A stretch of 64,000 bases of DNA from Morganella morganii_D (GTDB lineage Bacteria > Pseudomonadota > Gammaproteobacteria > Enterobacterales > Enterobacteriaceae), in assembly GCA_044772875.1 (NCBI GenBank), contig CP173058.1, forward strand, positions 2,356,001 through 2,420,000, written 5' to 3'. How positions within the stretch are numbered: the first letter of the stretch is position 1; each line of letters begins with the position of its first letter. Below are positions 35,236 to 45,600 of the stretch, in pieces. The notes beneath the pieces are model-generated. The model made no database searches. It had not been told where the DNA came from and saw nothing but the letters and a program-made list of their open reading frames with translations. The position numbers and the translations under genes are program-made.

Positions 35236-38073
35236 TTACACTGAGATAAGTTTAATAACAGAGCGGATACTTTTTAAATTTTCCAAAACAATATCCAGTG
35301 TAAATCGGTTACCAGCCGCTACATCAGTTTTAACTGTCCATTCAAGATTTTTTTTATCTTTATCGATAGTGATGGATTTATCCGAAGTTATAACAATACT
35401 ATCACCCTCATCATCCATCTTATGTATTATTAATGCTAAAGACATGCCATTCAGAAACGCTATTGCATCAGGTGGTAGTTTCAGTTGGAGAGAAATATTT
35501 TTTTTATATTCCAGCTCGTAATAATTACCGCCCGGGATAATAACATTGTCATTTAAAATAAATTCACACTGACTACGTTCCAGATAATCGGCATCATTAA
35601 ATATATGACATGGGATTTTATAACTGAATTTATCCTGACTGGTTAGTAATAAATCAAACTGAGTATCACCTTCTTCTGTGTAACTGAAATCCCATTTCGC
35701 ACCTAAGGTGGTTAACTCCACGGGCTCTTCAGGATCAAAGTAAACCGCACTCTGGTGACTGTCTTTGTCAGGCACTTTCCAGGATACCGTTTGTCCGTGA
35801 ATTAAATTATTTTTTTTCAGCAGAACATCAAGCTGATATGATTTTTCTGCCTCAAAGATAAAACCAATATCCGGGTCAACTTTATGTTTTTCTCCGCTGA
35901 AACCATCAGTAACCTGAATAAGGCCTTCATCCTGTAAATCAGCAGACAATATGGCACCCTTCAGATTAACCGGTGCTCCGCCCCACTGACTCTGAATTTG
36001 CAATGCGAATTTTCCGCGTGCGGAGTCCTGATCCACAGATATCTGCCACGAGGTTCCGTTTTCTGCCAGACTGACTTCCTTGCCAAACGGTGGGTTACTG
36101 ATAACCGCAACGCCGTTACCGGTCTCAGAGACTAATGAAACCGGAATATCCTTCAGCAACGGATATGGTTTTACCGTCAGTGTATACGTTTTTCCCAGCG
36201 CAAGAAAAAAATCTCCCGGAACTGTCAGAGATGTATTATTCAGGGTAATCATCTCAATCCCTGCGGCAATTTCCTGCGGCAGTACACGACCGGAAAGCAT
36301 CTGCGGATTGGTCAGCGGCGGGATATTCAGCGCAAGATCAAAGAAGCCGCCCTGCGGATTGATACTGTGTAATACCCATTCCGCTTCATTATTTTTCAGA
36401 GCCTGTAATTGTCCGAAAGCCGGTTCTGCTGCCAGTAATGTTTTCTCTTTACTGTTCAGTTCAGTCTGTAAACGGGAAAGCAATTTATTGACACTACAAT
36501 TCAGTGTCATACTTTCTGACGGGCCGATACATAATTGAGTAAGATCTGCCGGTACTTTGCCGTTAATTTTCAGTGAATTAATTTCTCTTCCGGTATCATC
36601 CTGTAATGCAATAACACGGATTTCCTGTGATATGCCGAACTGATCGCTGATTAATAAGAATGTCAGTTCTCTGCTGTCGCTGCCTGTGACATTGATATCC
36701 CATGACAATCCTTCCGACGGAATATCACGGCCTTCTGCCGGTATGATACTGACACCTGTATTTCCCGCTTTATTTTCGAGCTTAACCCGGCCAAAAATAT
36801 TGCGGTTTTTATCACAGTTCAGGTGAAAAGCGGTAACCACTCCGTTCATCAGATATACGGCTTCTCCCGATAGCACAACATCAGCATTGTTTATAGTAAT
36901 CCGGGTATCATCCAGCCACGGAGAACGGTCATAAACAATAACGTCAAACTGCTGGCGGCTTTCGCGCCCTGTTTTATCAGTTATTAATGCAACAAGTTTA
37001 TAATTCCCGCTTTTCTCCGGTAAAAACGTAAGGGCAGCCATACCATCAGTATCTGTTTTGGTCGTATTGATAATTTTCCCGCCATCAATTTTCCAGCAAA
37101 CATCAACATCCGGAACTCCCGGCATATCCGGATACACCTCATCATAGTCACAGACAACACGAATACTGACTTCAGCCGGTACCTTCTGAGCAAGAACCGC
37201 GATCCCGCTGATTTTCGGTTCCGTAAATTTATAGAGGTAGTCACCTATTTCCGCATCGAAAATAAAAGGGACTGAGCTGTATTCTGATGCCAGCATTACG
37301 CTGAATGTCACCGGAATATCACTGATCTTTTGCGTTAAACAGGAAATGTCCCAGCCGGTTCCCTCTTTATTTAAAGGCTGTTCTGTGTTCAGTTCAGGCG
37401 TAAAACTGACCGGATAGTTAGATGCCGGAATATCACTGTGCCACTTCAGCACACAGTCAAGGTCACACCATGCACTGTCACCGGCCGGTTTGATATTAAG
37501 GACATGTTTACGCCCATAATTAAGCCGCAGCAACGGCTTATCTGCCGGAATATTTTTATTATCAAACAGAATGGATTCCGGAGTGAACCCGCCAATATGT
37601 AACTGCATATCAACGGCAGTCAGGTTAATCCCTTTATTCCCTCCTGATTTTCCGGCATAAAACTCAATCCTGACTTCAGTATCTTCTGCTGATACATCAA
37701 GTAACAATTCATACCGACTCCATCCTTTTTTATCCGATAACGAAATTTCTTTTTTATCCCGCTCACTTTCTCCGCTCAGATATGTCAAAATTAATGATAC
37801 AGAGGCTTTATTTTTAACAGAGTAATCAAACGATAATGAGTAAAAAGGAGGCACCGTTGATTTTCCGGAGCTTTTTTTCGGCAAAATAACAGACTGTGAA
37901 ATACTGCCCTTCCCACTGATGTAAATATAGGTTTTTTCCCCGTCCTTTTTCTTTGTATATTTATTTGGCTCACCTTTTTCCCATTCACCATTATCCCATT
38001 CATGAAAATCAGGGTCTGATATGAAGTTATGACCTTTAACTTCATCCTGGTTATATTTTTCAGTCACTTTCAT
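35236..38073 (-). CDS. Large beta-sandwich repeat protein of the Tc island, function unknown
   Basis: 945 residues from the ATG at 38073, chosen for its AAGGA ribosome site five bases upstream; in-frame ATGs at 38115 and 38097 lie inside or next to the end of the TccB-like gene. Residues about 10-165 look like a carbohydrate-binding-type jelly roll (NFISDPDFHEWDNGEWEKG, SISQSVILPK, then a KGWSRYELLLDV strand). An Ig-like segment near 310-390 (CWKIDGGKIINTTKTDTDGM, AALTFLPEKSGNYKLVAL) is of the invasin type. The rest carries repeated units with a core of GxxWxIS-(5-10)-FxLxL/I-SxxF, for example GTGWDISCLTQ, GLSWDINVTG, GTSWQISVDQ, GAKWDFSYTEE and NLEWTVKT. No enzymatic motif and no signal peptide are seen. 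It follows the TccB-like gene directly. It may be a surface-binding or adaptor partner of the toxin. Confidence 0.6.
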   Translation of the reverse strand: MKVTEKYNQDEVKGHNFISDPDFHEWDNGEWEKGEPNKYTKKKDGEKTYIYISGKGSISQSVILPKKSSGKSTVPPFYSLSFDYSVKNKASVSLILTYLSGESERDKKEISLSDKKGWSRYELLLDVSAEDTEVRIEFYAGKSGGNKGINLTAVDMQLHIGGFTPESILFDNKNIPADKPLLRLNYGRKHVLNIKPAGDSAWCDLDCVLKWHSDIPASNYPVSFTPELNTEQPLNKEGTGWDISCLTQKISDIPVTFSVMLASEYSSVPFIFDAEIGDYLYKFTEPKISGIAVLAQKVPAEVSIRVVCDYDEVYPDMPGVPDVDVCWKIDGGKIINTTKTDTDGMAALTFLPEKSGNYKLVALITDKTGRESRQQFDVIVYDRSPWLDDTRITINNADVVLSGEAVYLMNGVVTAFHLNCDKNRNIFGRVKLENKAGNTGVSIIPAEGRDIPSEGLSWDINVTGSDSRELTFLLISDQFGISQEIRVIALQDDTGREINSLKINGKVPADLTQLCIGPSESMTLNCSVNKLLSRLQTELNSKEKTLLAAEPAFGQLQALKNNEAEWVLHSINPQGGFFDLALNIPPLTNPQMLSGRVLPQEIAAGIEMITLNNTSLTVPGDFFLALGKTYTLTVKPYPLLKDIPVSLVSETGNGVAVISNPPFGKEVSLAENGTSWQISVDQDSARGKFALQIQSQWGGAPVNLKGAILSADLQDEGLIQVTDGFSGEKHKVDPDIGFIFEAEKSYQLDVLLKKNNLIHGQTVSWKVPDKDSHQSAVYFDPEEPVELTTLGAKWDFSYTEEGDTQFDLLLTSQDKFSYKIPCHIFNDADYLERSQCEFILNDNVIIPGGNYYELEYKKNISLQLKLPPDAIAFLNGMSLALIIHKMDDEGDSIVITSDKSITIDKDKKNLEWTVKTDVAAGNRFTLDIVLENLKSIRSVIKLISV

Positions 38074-38101
38074 TGTATCCTTAATATATTTCTTCATTAT
38101 T

Positions 38102-41100
38102 TCACAGCAATTCATTCACTGATGTTTCAAATTCTTCATTACCGCTTTTTGCCGTATAGTTAAGCTTAATAATAATGTCATTAAGATTATCAAGGAGTTC
38201 CGGATTATTCTGCGGACGGGGAACTGACAACAGCCAGTGTGAAACAGCCCCGGTTTGTTCAAAGCTATGGTATTGTCCTCCGGTAAAGACATCCTCCGGA
38301 AATTCTCCGCTATCATCATTGCCCCGGGAAAGTATAATTTTCTGGTTTATCCGCAGATTACGGATAATTGATTCACTGCTTATTTGTTCTGTTGGTGTAT
38401 AGAGGGATTTCACCGCATCAATATCCGGTGAAACCAATAATGTATTCGATGTTTGCTCCAGCAGAACCCGCATATTCTGATATGGCGGTAATAATGTCGG
38501 AAATGTCACTGATAAAGAGTGAATTTTTCGTGCATAATGCCCCGGAAAATCCGTATCAAAAAATTGATGAGAAAAATCAAATGACAGTTTTTTTCCTGAT
38601 TTTAAAGCCTCTTTAACTTCATCCCATGTTGTCAGCGGTGTTTCATCTGTTTTAATCAACTTGTTGCTGACAAACGATTTCAGTGAAATCGTTTTTGTGA
38701 TATTCAGGCGGCGAGTATTTTGCTGTGTATACGCCATTTCCATTTCCAGCAGTGCTTTCTGTAATTTAACGCCAACCAGAACACCTAAATTATCACCACT
38801 CCACAGATCAGCCGGAATAAACGTCCGCCGCTTATAATCATCCGTTTCATAACGCCAGGACGCTTCTGTTAATGCACAAAATGTTCTGACCAATGAACAC
38901 AACTGGTCATGCAATAAACCAATAATATTGACCATTTTTTCGTATAAACTTTCATTAACCTGCCGGGTCTGGCTGAAATATTCATACAGATTTTTGGCCT
39001 GAGTCTGAATGAGTGTTGTATATTTAACACTGTTTTCAGCTGCGGTAATGGCCACTTTCTGGGCTTTGATTTGTTCATCCAATACCGCAACTTCATTTTC
39101 TGCCTGCTCAGCAGAAAAACGCCATTCTTCCTGACGACGCCGGTATTGTTCATCAAGCTGAATATAGTCTGCGGAACCGCGCATAGTATCTGAACTAAAT
39201 GCAGCAACAGAACCCACCCCGGCGAGCAGCGCTGTTTTACCATGATCACCGGTATCCTGCGCAACACCAAATATACGCGGAGTAGCAGCCACAATACCTG
39301 CGGCAACAGCAGCACCCGAAATAACCCCCTGAAGGAGGGATGAATTCAGCAACAGATTTCTGGCCTGACGTTCTTTTGTACTTGTACCGGCATCGGACAA
39401 TTTTTTGTAATATGTCTGTTTGTTCACAGCCATCGTTCTGGCTTTATTCAGGGAGAGCAATACGGATTGCTGTTGTTCCAGTAACAATGACTGAATGCCG
39501 GCACTGGCATCCGCAATCTCAGTCGCATCCTTTAATTGCATACTTTCGGTGTGATAGCGCTCTTTTTGCTCGTAATAACTGAGACGCTTATCCCCTAATG
39601 TAATCAGTGCAGCCGCCTGTTCTTTTGCTTTTTCCAGCATGACACGGAAACAATATGACGGAATACTTAATGATCCTGATTGTAAATACGTCAGTTCAGA
39701 GGTTCCGCCCAGCCTGGAACGCAGCAGGTCAAACGGATCAAACGCAGCGGCATATAATGGCAATTGCATCATATTGCCTTCAATATCCAGATAATGACGC
39801 AGATTAAATAAACGTTGATCCAGAACTGACTGTCTGCGCAATAAACTTGCCTGAACCGGCAGACGGAATCGTTCATTACCCAGACTACCGTACCAGAAAA
39901 AACCGCTGAGTTGGTTTGGTATATTTTCCGGACATATCTCTGAAAATAATTCAGGAACGATATTTTCCTGTACAGAGTACGTGTCGTTATTCAGCAGTTC
40001 GCTGACTGTACATAACTGCCATTTCGGTAAACTACGCTCCTTTGGTATATGGCCCAGCATTCCCTGAGCCTGGTGATAGAAACCCCAGGCGCGGGTAATA
40101 CTGTCACGGCTGAGCTGACGGTAATTTAAATCAGCCTCAGAAATCAGAGTATCGATATACATTAAATAGACCGATTTACGATAATGAGAAGGGGCATCTT
40201 CAGATATCGCGTAAGGATCAGGTAATGCATTATCATTATTTTGATATTTCAGATCAGGCTGCGTTAATACACGGCAGTTCCAATAAGGCGGAGGTAACAA
40301 TTCACTGCCGTCTTTTCCGGATAAACGGTGCCCGTCATAAGGTGAAAAAATATAGTGCAGCCACTGACGGGCCTGATAGTAAAGACGGTTCTGTGAAAAA
40401 CGACTCGCCACCAGATAAGGTAAATAAAAAAACAATTCCCATAAATAGCGGCTGTTAGCCCCGAATAAATCAAGTATCTCTTTTCCTTTGTCGTCATATC
40501 CCGGTTCTTCCGTGATCTGTGCGTCCCAGTCAAAAATATGTCTGACTGCAATTTGAGCACGATAGATAAGATCACGAACCTGAACAGAATTGAGACGCAC
40601 ATTTTTCAGTTCGGCACCGGGCTGATTAAAAATCAAAAATTGCTGATGCTCTGAGGAAGTATTAATAACAGGAATGTCTTTCGATAATTTACTGATTGTA
40701 ACTGTAAATTCACCTTTTACGCTTTCGTCTGTCAATCCGAATTTAAAGCGCACTTCATCATCGGTTTCCGCTTGGCTACCAATCCAGCTGAAGGTACGCC
40801 ACGGTGTATGGCTGCCCTTCTGATAAATCAGATTACCCTGCCAGTCTTCATTGTTCAGGTCCTTAAGGTCGGCATTAGCAACAACAGATAGCTCAGCAGG
40901 AACAATAACGGGTTGCATCACCGTATTGACGCGGTTTTTAATATGTGTCAGTGAATTTACCGATCCTCCGGACGTTATCTGATAGGAAAAACCGGCACCA
41001 CTGCGTATTTCTTTGTAATTTTTTACTGCTATCAGATCACATTGATTCTGAGAAAGTGGTAATTTTTTTTCTGCTGAAAACCAGCCGTTATGCTGCGTAA

Positions 41101-42625
41101 AGTCGTCCTTGTTAAACATAACCACTTTTTTGCCATCAGGCAGCGATAATGCTAAATATTCTGCCCCCGCGGTTGCCTCAGCTCTGACAGTAATATTATG
41201 TTTGTCTCCGCTGACAATAATACGGCCATTACTCCATTTACTGACGATTGCCTGGAGGTTAAGTGAAATAAGATCAGGTATTTTATCGGAACGATGACAA
41301 ATCCCCCTGACCCGTAACTGATGACGATTCTTTCTGAGACAATAGAATGCCTCCAATGATAAATACTGATTGCTGTCCGTACTACTGATACTGCTTATAT
41401 CCTTTTTAATACCAAAGATACGGTGTTGACAGATATTTTTTTTCTCGTCAAAAAAACGGGATGCTAATTCTTTCTGCCATTTTGTCCCAAAAATATCCGA
41501 GCTATCGATAGCTGATTTTTGTCTGATCACATTCAAAACATCGGAAAAAATAATATTTTTCTTATTGTCCAGCCATGCAATAACCAGATAATCATCCCGG
41601 TGTTCATCCTGAGTGAATGCAACGGATATTAATTGAAACGGATTCGATTCATCTTCCGTTTTTCCCCCCGGTTTGCTTTCATAGATTTTTTCAGATAACT
41701 GTTCAGGAATATCCCATTTACCATCCAGCCCCATACGGCTTAACTTGAGTGTGACCTTATATTGTTTCTTATTTTCAGCTCTGCTTTCTTCTGTTGGTTT
41801 TTCTTCAGCCGTAACCGCTTCTTCCTTACCGGTCAGGTACACAATAAAAAGACAACCACTCACTTTGACAATCCGCATTTGCAAAATGTTTTTTGCATCT
41901 TCAGTGATGACCAGCGGCTGCCATTCCTGCCATGCGCGGGGAGAAATATAACCGGAGGATTTGTCAGCTCTTATATTCGCTTCACGCCAGTAAAAACCGG
42001 TTGGTGATGAATTATTTTTACCGACAAAAAAATAGTCAGAATTCAGAAAGCCATGCCCGCCGAATGCATCTTTATCGTTTCGTTCCCCCGGATAGTCAAC
42101 ATATCCGGAGATGACACTGATCGCATTAACCGCTTCATAACTACGCAGATATTTGAGGAAAGCCGTTTGTATTCCGGCATCATTCAGGCTGTTGCTTCCC
42201 AGGTCTGCTGCAAACTCACTGAATAGCTTTGTTTTGTCAGTGACATAATCAGGCAGGTTATAATCTTCCGGGTAATCCTCTATTTTCTGATACGCTTTCC
42301 ACAGTGAAATATGCCCGAGATAACCGGACCACCACTGCTGAACATCCTCACTAAATTCACCTGAGTAACCGGGTTCTTTTTGATTAAGAATATTATTGAT
42401 ATATTGCTGAACACTGGCCAATGCATCAGAAACATGACTGGTTTCAAAGTCAGCACTCGTTTTCACATCCGTTAAAAAATAATCATACAGGTCATCCGCA
42501 TCGGTAATTCCCAGCATTGCTGTATTTTCATTTTCACCCACAATATAATTAGTGAAGTAATCAACATATGCATCCCGTTTTTTCTCTGCGAGATGATTCA
42601 GAATCTGTTTTACATTTCGAGGCAT
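38102..42625 (-). CDS. tccB: TccB-like protein: C-terminal half of a split TcA
   Basis: 1507 residues with a GGGAGA ribosome site. It corresponds to the C-terminal half of TcA. The N-terminal region has the Trp-rich YLGHISLWKAYQKIEDYP-type block, AVNAISVISGYVDYP and SDYFFVGKNN; the middle carries receptor-binding-type beta domains. The conserved block FGANSRYLWELFFYLPYLVA and WLHYIFSPYDG lies near residue 730-780, a Gly/Ala-rich hydrophobic segment of the pore region (about 1095-1140) is followed by long coiled coils, and the end has the TcB-binding funnel. With the TccA-like protein it would build one pentameric injection channel. The split into two genes matches TccA/TccB of Photorhabdus and YenA1/YenA2 of Yersinia. 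Confidence 0.9.
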   Translation of the reverse strand: MPRNVKQILNHLAEKKRDAYVDYFTNYIVGENENTAMLGITDADDLYDYFLTDVKTSADFETSHVSDALASVQQYINNILNQKEPGYSGEFSEDVQQWWSGYLGHISLWKAYQKIEDYPEDYNLPDYVTDKTKLFSEFAADLGSNSLNDAGIQTAFLKYLRSYEAVNAISVISGYVDYPGERNDKDAFGGHGFLNSDYFFVGKNNSSPTGFYWREANIRADKSSGYISPRAWQEWQPLVITEDAKNILQMRIVKVSGCLFIVYLTGKEEAVTAEEKPTEESRAENKKQYKVTLKLSRMGLDGKWDIPEQLSEKIYESKPGGKTEDESNPFQLISVAFTQDEHRDDYLVIAWLDNKKNIIFSDVLNVIRQKSAIDSSDIFGTKWQKELASRFFDEKKNICQHRIFGIKKDISSISSTDSNQYLSLEAFYCLRKNRHQLRVRGICHRSDKIPDLISLNLQAIVSKWSNGRIIVSGDKHNITVRAEATAGAEYLALSLPDGKKVVMFNKDDFTQHNGWFSAEKKLPLSQNQCDLIAVKNYKEIRSGAGFSYQITSGGSVNSLTHIKNRVNTVMQPVIVPAELSVVANADLKDLNNEDWQGNLIYQKGSHTPWRTFSWIGSQAETDDEVRFKFGLTDESVKGEFTVTISKLSKDIPVINTSSEHQQFLIFNQPGAELKNVRLNSVQVRDLIYRAQIAVRHIFDWDAQITEEPGYDDKGKEILDLFGANSRYLWELFFYLPYLVASRFSQNRLYYQARQWLHYIFSPYDGHRLSGKDGSELLPPPYWNCRVLTQPDLKYQNNDNALPDPYAISEDAPSHYRKSVYLMYIDTLISEADLNYRQLSRDSITRAWGFYHQAQGMLGHIPKERSLPKWQLCTVSELLNNDTYSVQENIVPELFSEICPENIPNQLSGFFWYGSLGNERFRLPVQASLLRRQSVLDQRLFNLRHYLDIEGNMMQLPLYAAAFDPFDLLRSRLGGTSELTYLQSGSLSIPSYCFRVMLEKAKEQAAALITLGDKRLSYYEQKERYHTESMQLKDATEIADASAGIQSLLLEQQQSVLLSLNKARTMAVNKQTYYKKLSDAGTSTKERQARNLLLNSSLLQGVISGAAVAAGIVAATPRIFGVAQDTGDHGKTALLAGVGSVAAFSSDTMRGSADYIQLDEQYRRRQEEWRFSAEQAENEVAVLDEQIKAQKVAITAAENSVKYTTLIQTQAKNLYEYFSQTRQVNESLYEKMVNIIGLLHDQLCSLVRTFCALTEASWRYETDDYKRRTFIPADLWSGDNLGVLVGVKLQKALLEMEMAYTQQNTRRLNITKTISLKSFVSNKLIKTDETPLTTWDEVKEALKSGKKLSFDFSHQFFDTDFPGHYARKIHSLSVTFPTLLPPYQNMRVLLEQTSNTLLVSPDIDAVKSLYTPTEQISSESIIRNLRINQKIILSRGNDDSGEFPEDVFTGGQYHSFEQTGAVSHWLLSVPRPQNNPELLDNLNDIIIKLNYTAKSGNEEFETSVNELL

Positions 42626-42682
42626 TTTATTCTCCCGTTATTCCTGTTCATTATTCACACAGGTTAAATTCATTCTGATCGG

Positions 42683-45600
42683 CTATGCTGAAATAAAAGA
42701 GATATCAACTGCAGTATATTCTTCAGGTATATCTTCATAAAAAGCACGCACCGTGACCTTGCCGGGTTCATTACTGACCAGCGCTGCAGAACAGTTCCCT
42801 TGATTATCCGTAATGACACCTTTATAAATAAAACGCCCTCCGGTTGTTTCCCAGCGGATATTTTTATCAATCACCGGGTTGTCATAGACGTCGCGGAAAA
42901 ATGCAGTAATTTCGACCTGTGTTTTTCCGTCCGCCGGGATATCATCCGGATGTTCCGGTACGGTCTCATTGCCTGTTGCACCCAGTGTACTGATATCACA
43001 GTCAACTCTGACCAGAGGTAACGGAATACTCTTCACGCCATAATGTGCTTTAATTGATGCAACCCCCTGCTTGTACCCGGCTTTTAATGTCACCGATGCC
43101 CTGCCTGATTTATCCGTTGTACTTTCAGTTCCGGATAATTCACCCTGCTCAGATATTTTTTTCCATAAAACAGGAACACCCACCAGCGGCGTACTTTCCA
43201 GAGTCTGTAAGGTAACAGTCAGCTGTGTTTCATCCTCAGCAACCTGCTCTTCCTTCTGATTCTCGCTGTAAACCAGCAGTGTTGTCCGGCCGGCTGAAAC
43301 ACTTACAGTCAGGTCGCCCTGACTGGATTCATCATTACTGTAAAGTGATACATCCTGAGGTGCCAGACTCTCCATTACCTGATCAGCAACAGACTGATAC
43401 AGTGACGGTTCACTATTTTCATCCAGATTAAACAGCGAAATAACACTACGGGCACTCAACCCTGTTTTCAGACAGACTGAATGAATTTGTTTAACAATAA
43501 GGAGTTGCGGCAATGTCCGGATGATGGCATTTTCCGGTGCAACATATTGCGCAGCAGTTAATAACTCATTAATACTCCATCCCATAAAAAGTGATAATTT
43601 ATTCAGTGCCTGATCACGATACAGACGTATTTCATCACTCCGGCTGTTTATCGGAAGTGAATTAATCAGCGACAGATAATTAAGCAATTTTTCAGCCGGT
43701 TGTTTACCCTCATCAATAAGCCGGCGATATACCGAAAGCCGGTACAGTAACTGTAAGGAAGGTTTTTCTGTTTTCAGTCCGTACCAAAGATCATTATTAT
43801 GAGATAATAATTGCGACATCATGGCCGGTTCCAGGCGAAAATGTGTAATAATTTCACTATAACGCCGCAGACCTGATAATAATTCCATGACATTTTCATT
43901 TTCATTTTCATTTTCATTTTCTGAAGACCGTATTTTATCATCCGGCTGTTTTCTGATATTTGTCAGAAATGATTCTGTATTACTGCCGCACCAGTACAAT
44001 GCCGGAGTAATGCTGTCAGTTTTATTCCCGAGATATCCTTCAAGTAACCCGCTCACACTTTTCCACTGGGCTGCTCTTTTTTCCAGAAGTACGGATAAAA
44101 TCGTATTGATAATAATTTCCTGTTCTTCTGAGGTTACATTTTTTGATGCATTCTTCACCACAGAATTAATAACACCTAATGCATAGGTTTTATAACGGTC
44201 CCAGTCAAGACCGTCATCAGTATCCAGCAGAATCCCCGACTCATTGACCAGTGCATGTAATACCGAAACCCAGTCTGTATCCTTAGGTACACCGGCAAGA
44301 TACAGTGCCTCATTACTGAATAATGTACTGTCTGTATTTTCTTTAATCCGACGGAACAGTTCCTGCTCAGTGTTATCTTCCTGATCGTCAACAATCGCGG
44401 GAGTGATCCAATTAAAGATCTGCGCTACCGATAGTTTATTTTCTGTCCGCCATGTCTGGATACTGACCAGAGCATTGATCGCACTGGTAATATCAGACTG
44501 TCCAAATACTCTGTAGACCCGGTTTTCCGGTCTCCCGGTAAACAAATGATCAAACTGAGCATCAGGGTTCATTGATTTAAGTAATGCGAGTAATTCCAGT
44601 GGTCTTATTTTAAGCAAATCAGCCAAAACCACGGGACGATAAATAGCAGAAATAACATCCCGGCTGCGGGTTAATACATCCAGTTTCAGAACTTCCCGGG
44701 TCAGCAGTGCCAGATAAGAAAAGGTATCGTAGTTAATACCAAACACACTGCATATACGGTTAATATCCCGTTCTTCCATTTTTTTATTATCAAGAATAAA
44801 ACGGTAATTAAAACGGTCATCATTATTAAATAACCGGTCAAAGTCACTGATATCTTTTCCCCGGCTGTAAATCGTAATACCATCATATAAAACAGAAAAC
44901 TGGCTGACAGTACATTTCAGCTTCCTGTTAAGATTCACAAATAAGCCAATTGCCCGCAACGTATTACCGGTGATAGTCAGGCTTTTATCTACCTGATTAT
45001 TTTCAGCACGTATGACAGAAGTCAGTAATGTATCCAACTCGTCATACGGCAAATTCAGCGCACGGGAAAGACGCAAAAAACGCTCAATACGTTCACACCG
45101 GCTCTCATCCATATAACTGAATGAGTGGTCATCAGTACCCGTATCACTGCCGGTTTTGATCGCCGGTAATACATTGTTATTAATAAAAACTGATCCATAA
45201 ACAGCGGGAGATACCTCCCCCCCCTGTTCACCCGCATAACCGGTAATCGTTTCAGGATCAACATTCGGAGATAAATGTGGTGCATATTCCCCGCAGGAAA
45301 GCAACGATTCCAGATCACTGCGCTCAAGTTTTAATTGCTGACAAAAAACCGTGCTGTTCAGCAAATCCGTAAACTGTTCAACACCAAAATTTTGCTTAAA
45401 ATATTGTGCATTGCCTTCTGTCTGACTATCTTGTGCTTGTGGTCCCGCCAGCAAAATTTCACGCAGACCCGGTCCTAAATGACTATCCAGCCAGAGCGCA
45501 GAATCTGAATTCGTTCCGTGCAAACCAGACTGCGTGAAATAAGGTGCCTGAGGGTCACAGCTCCGTTTAATATCACCGATTGATAAATCATATTCATCCA

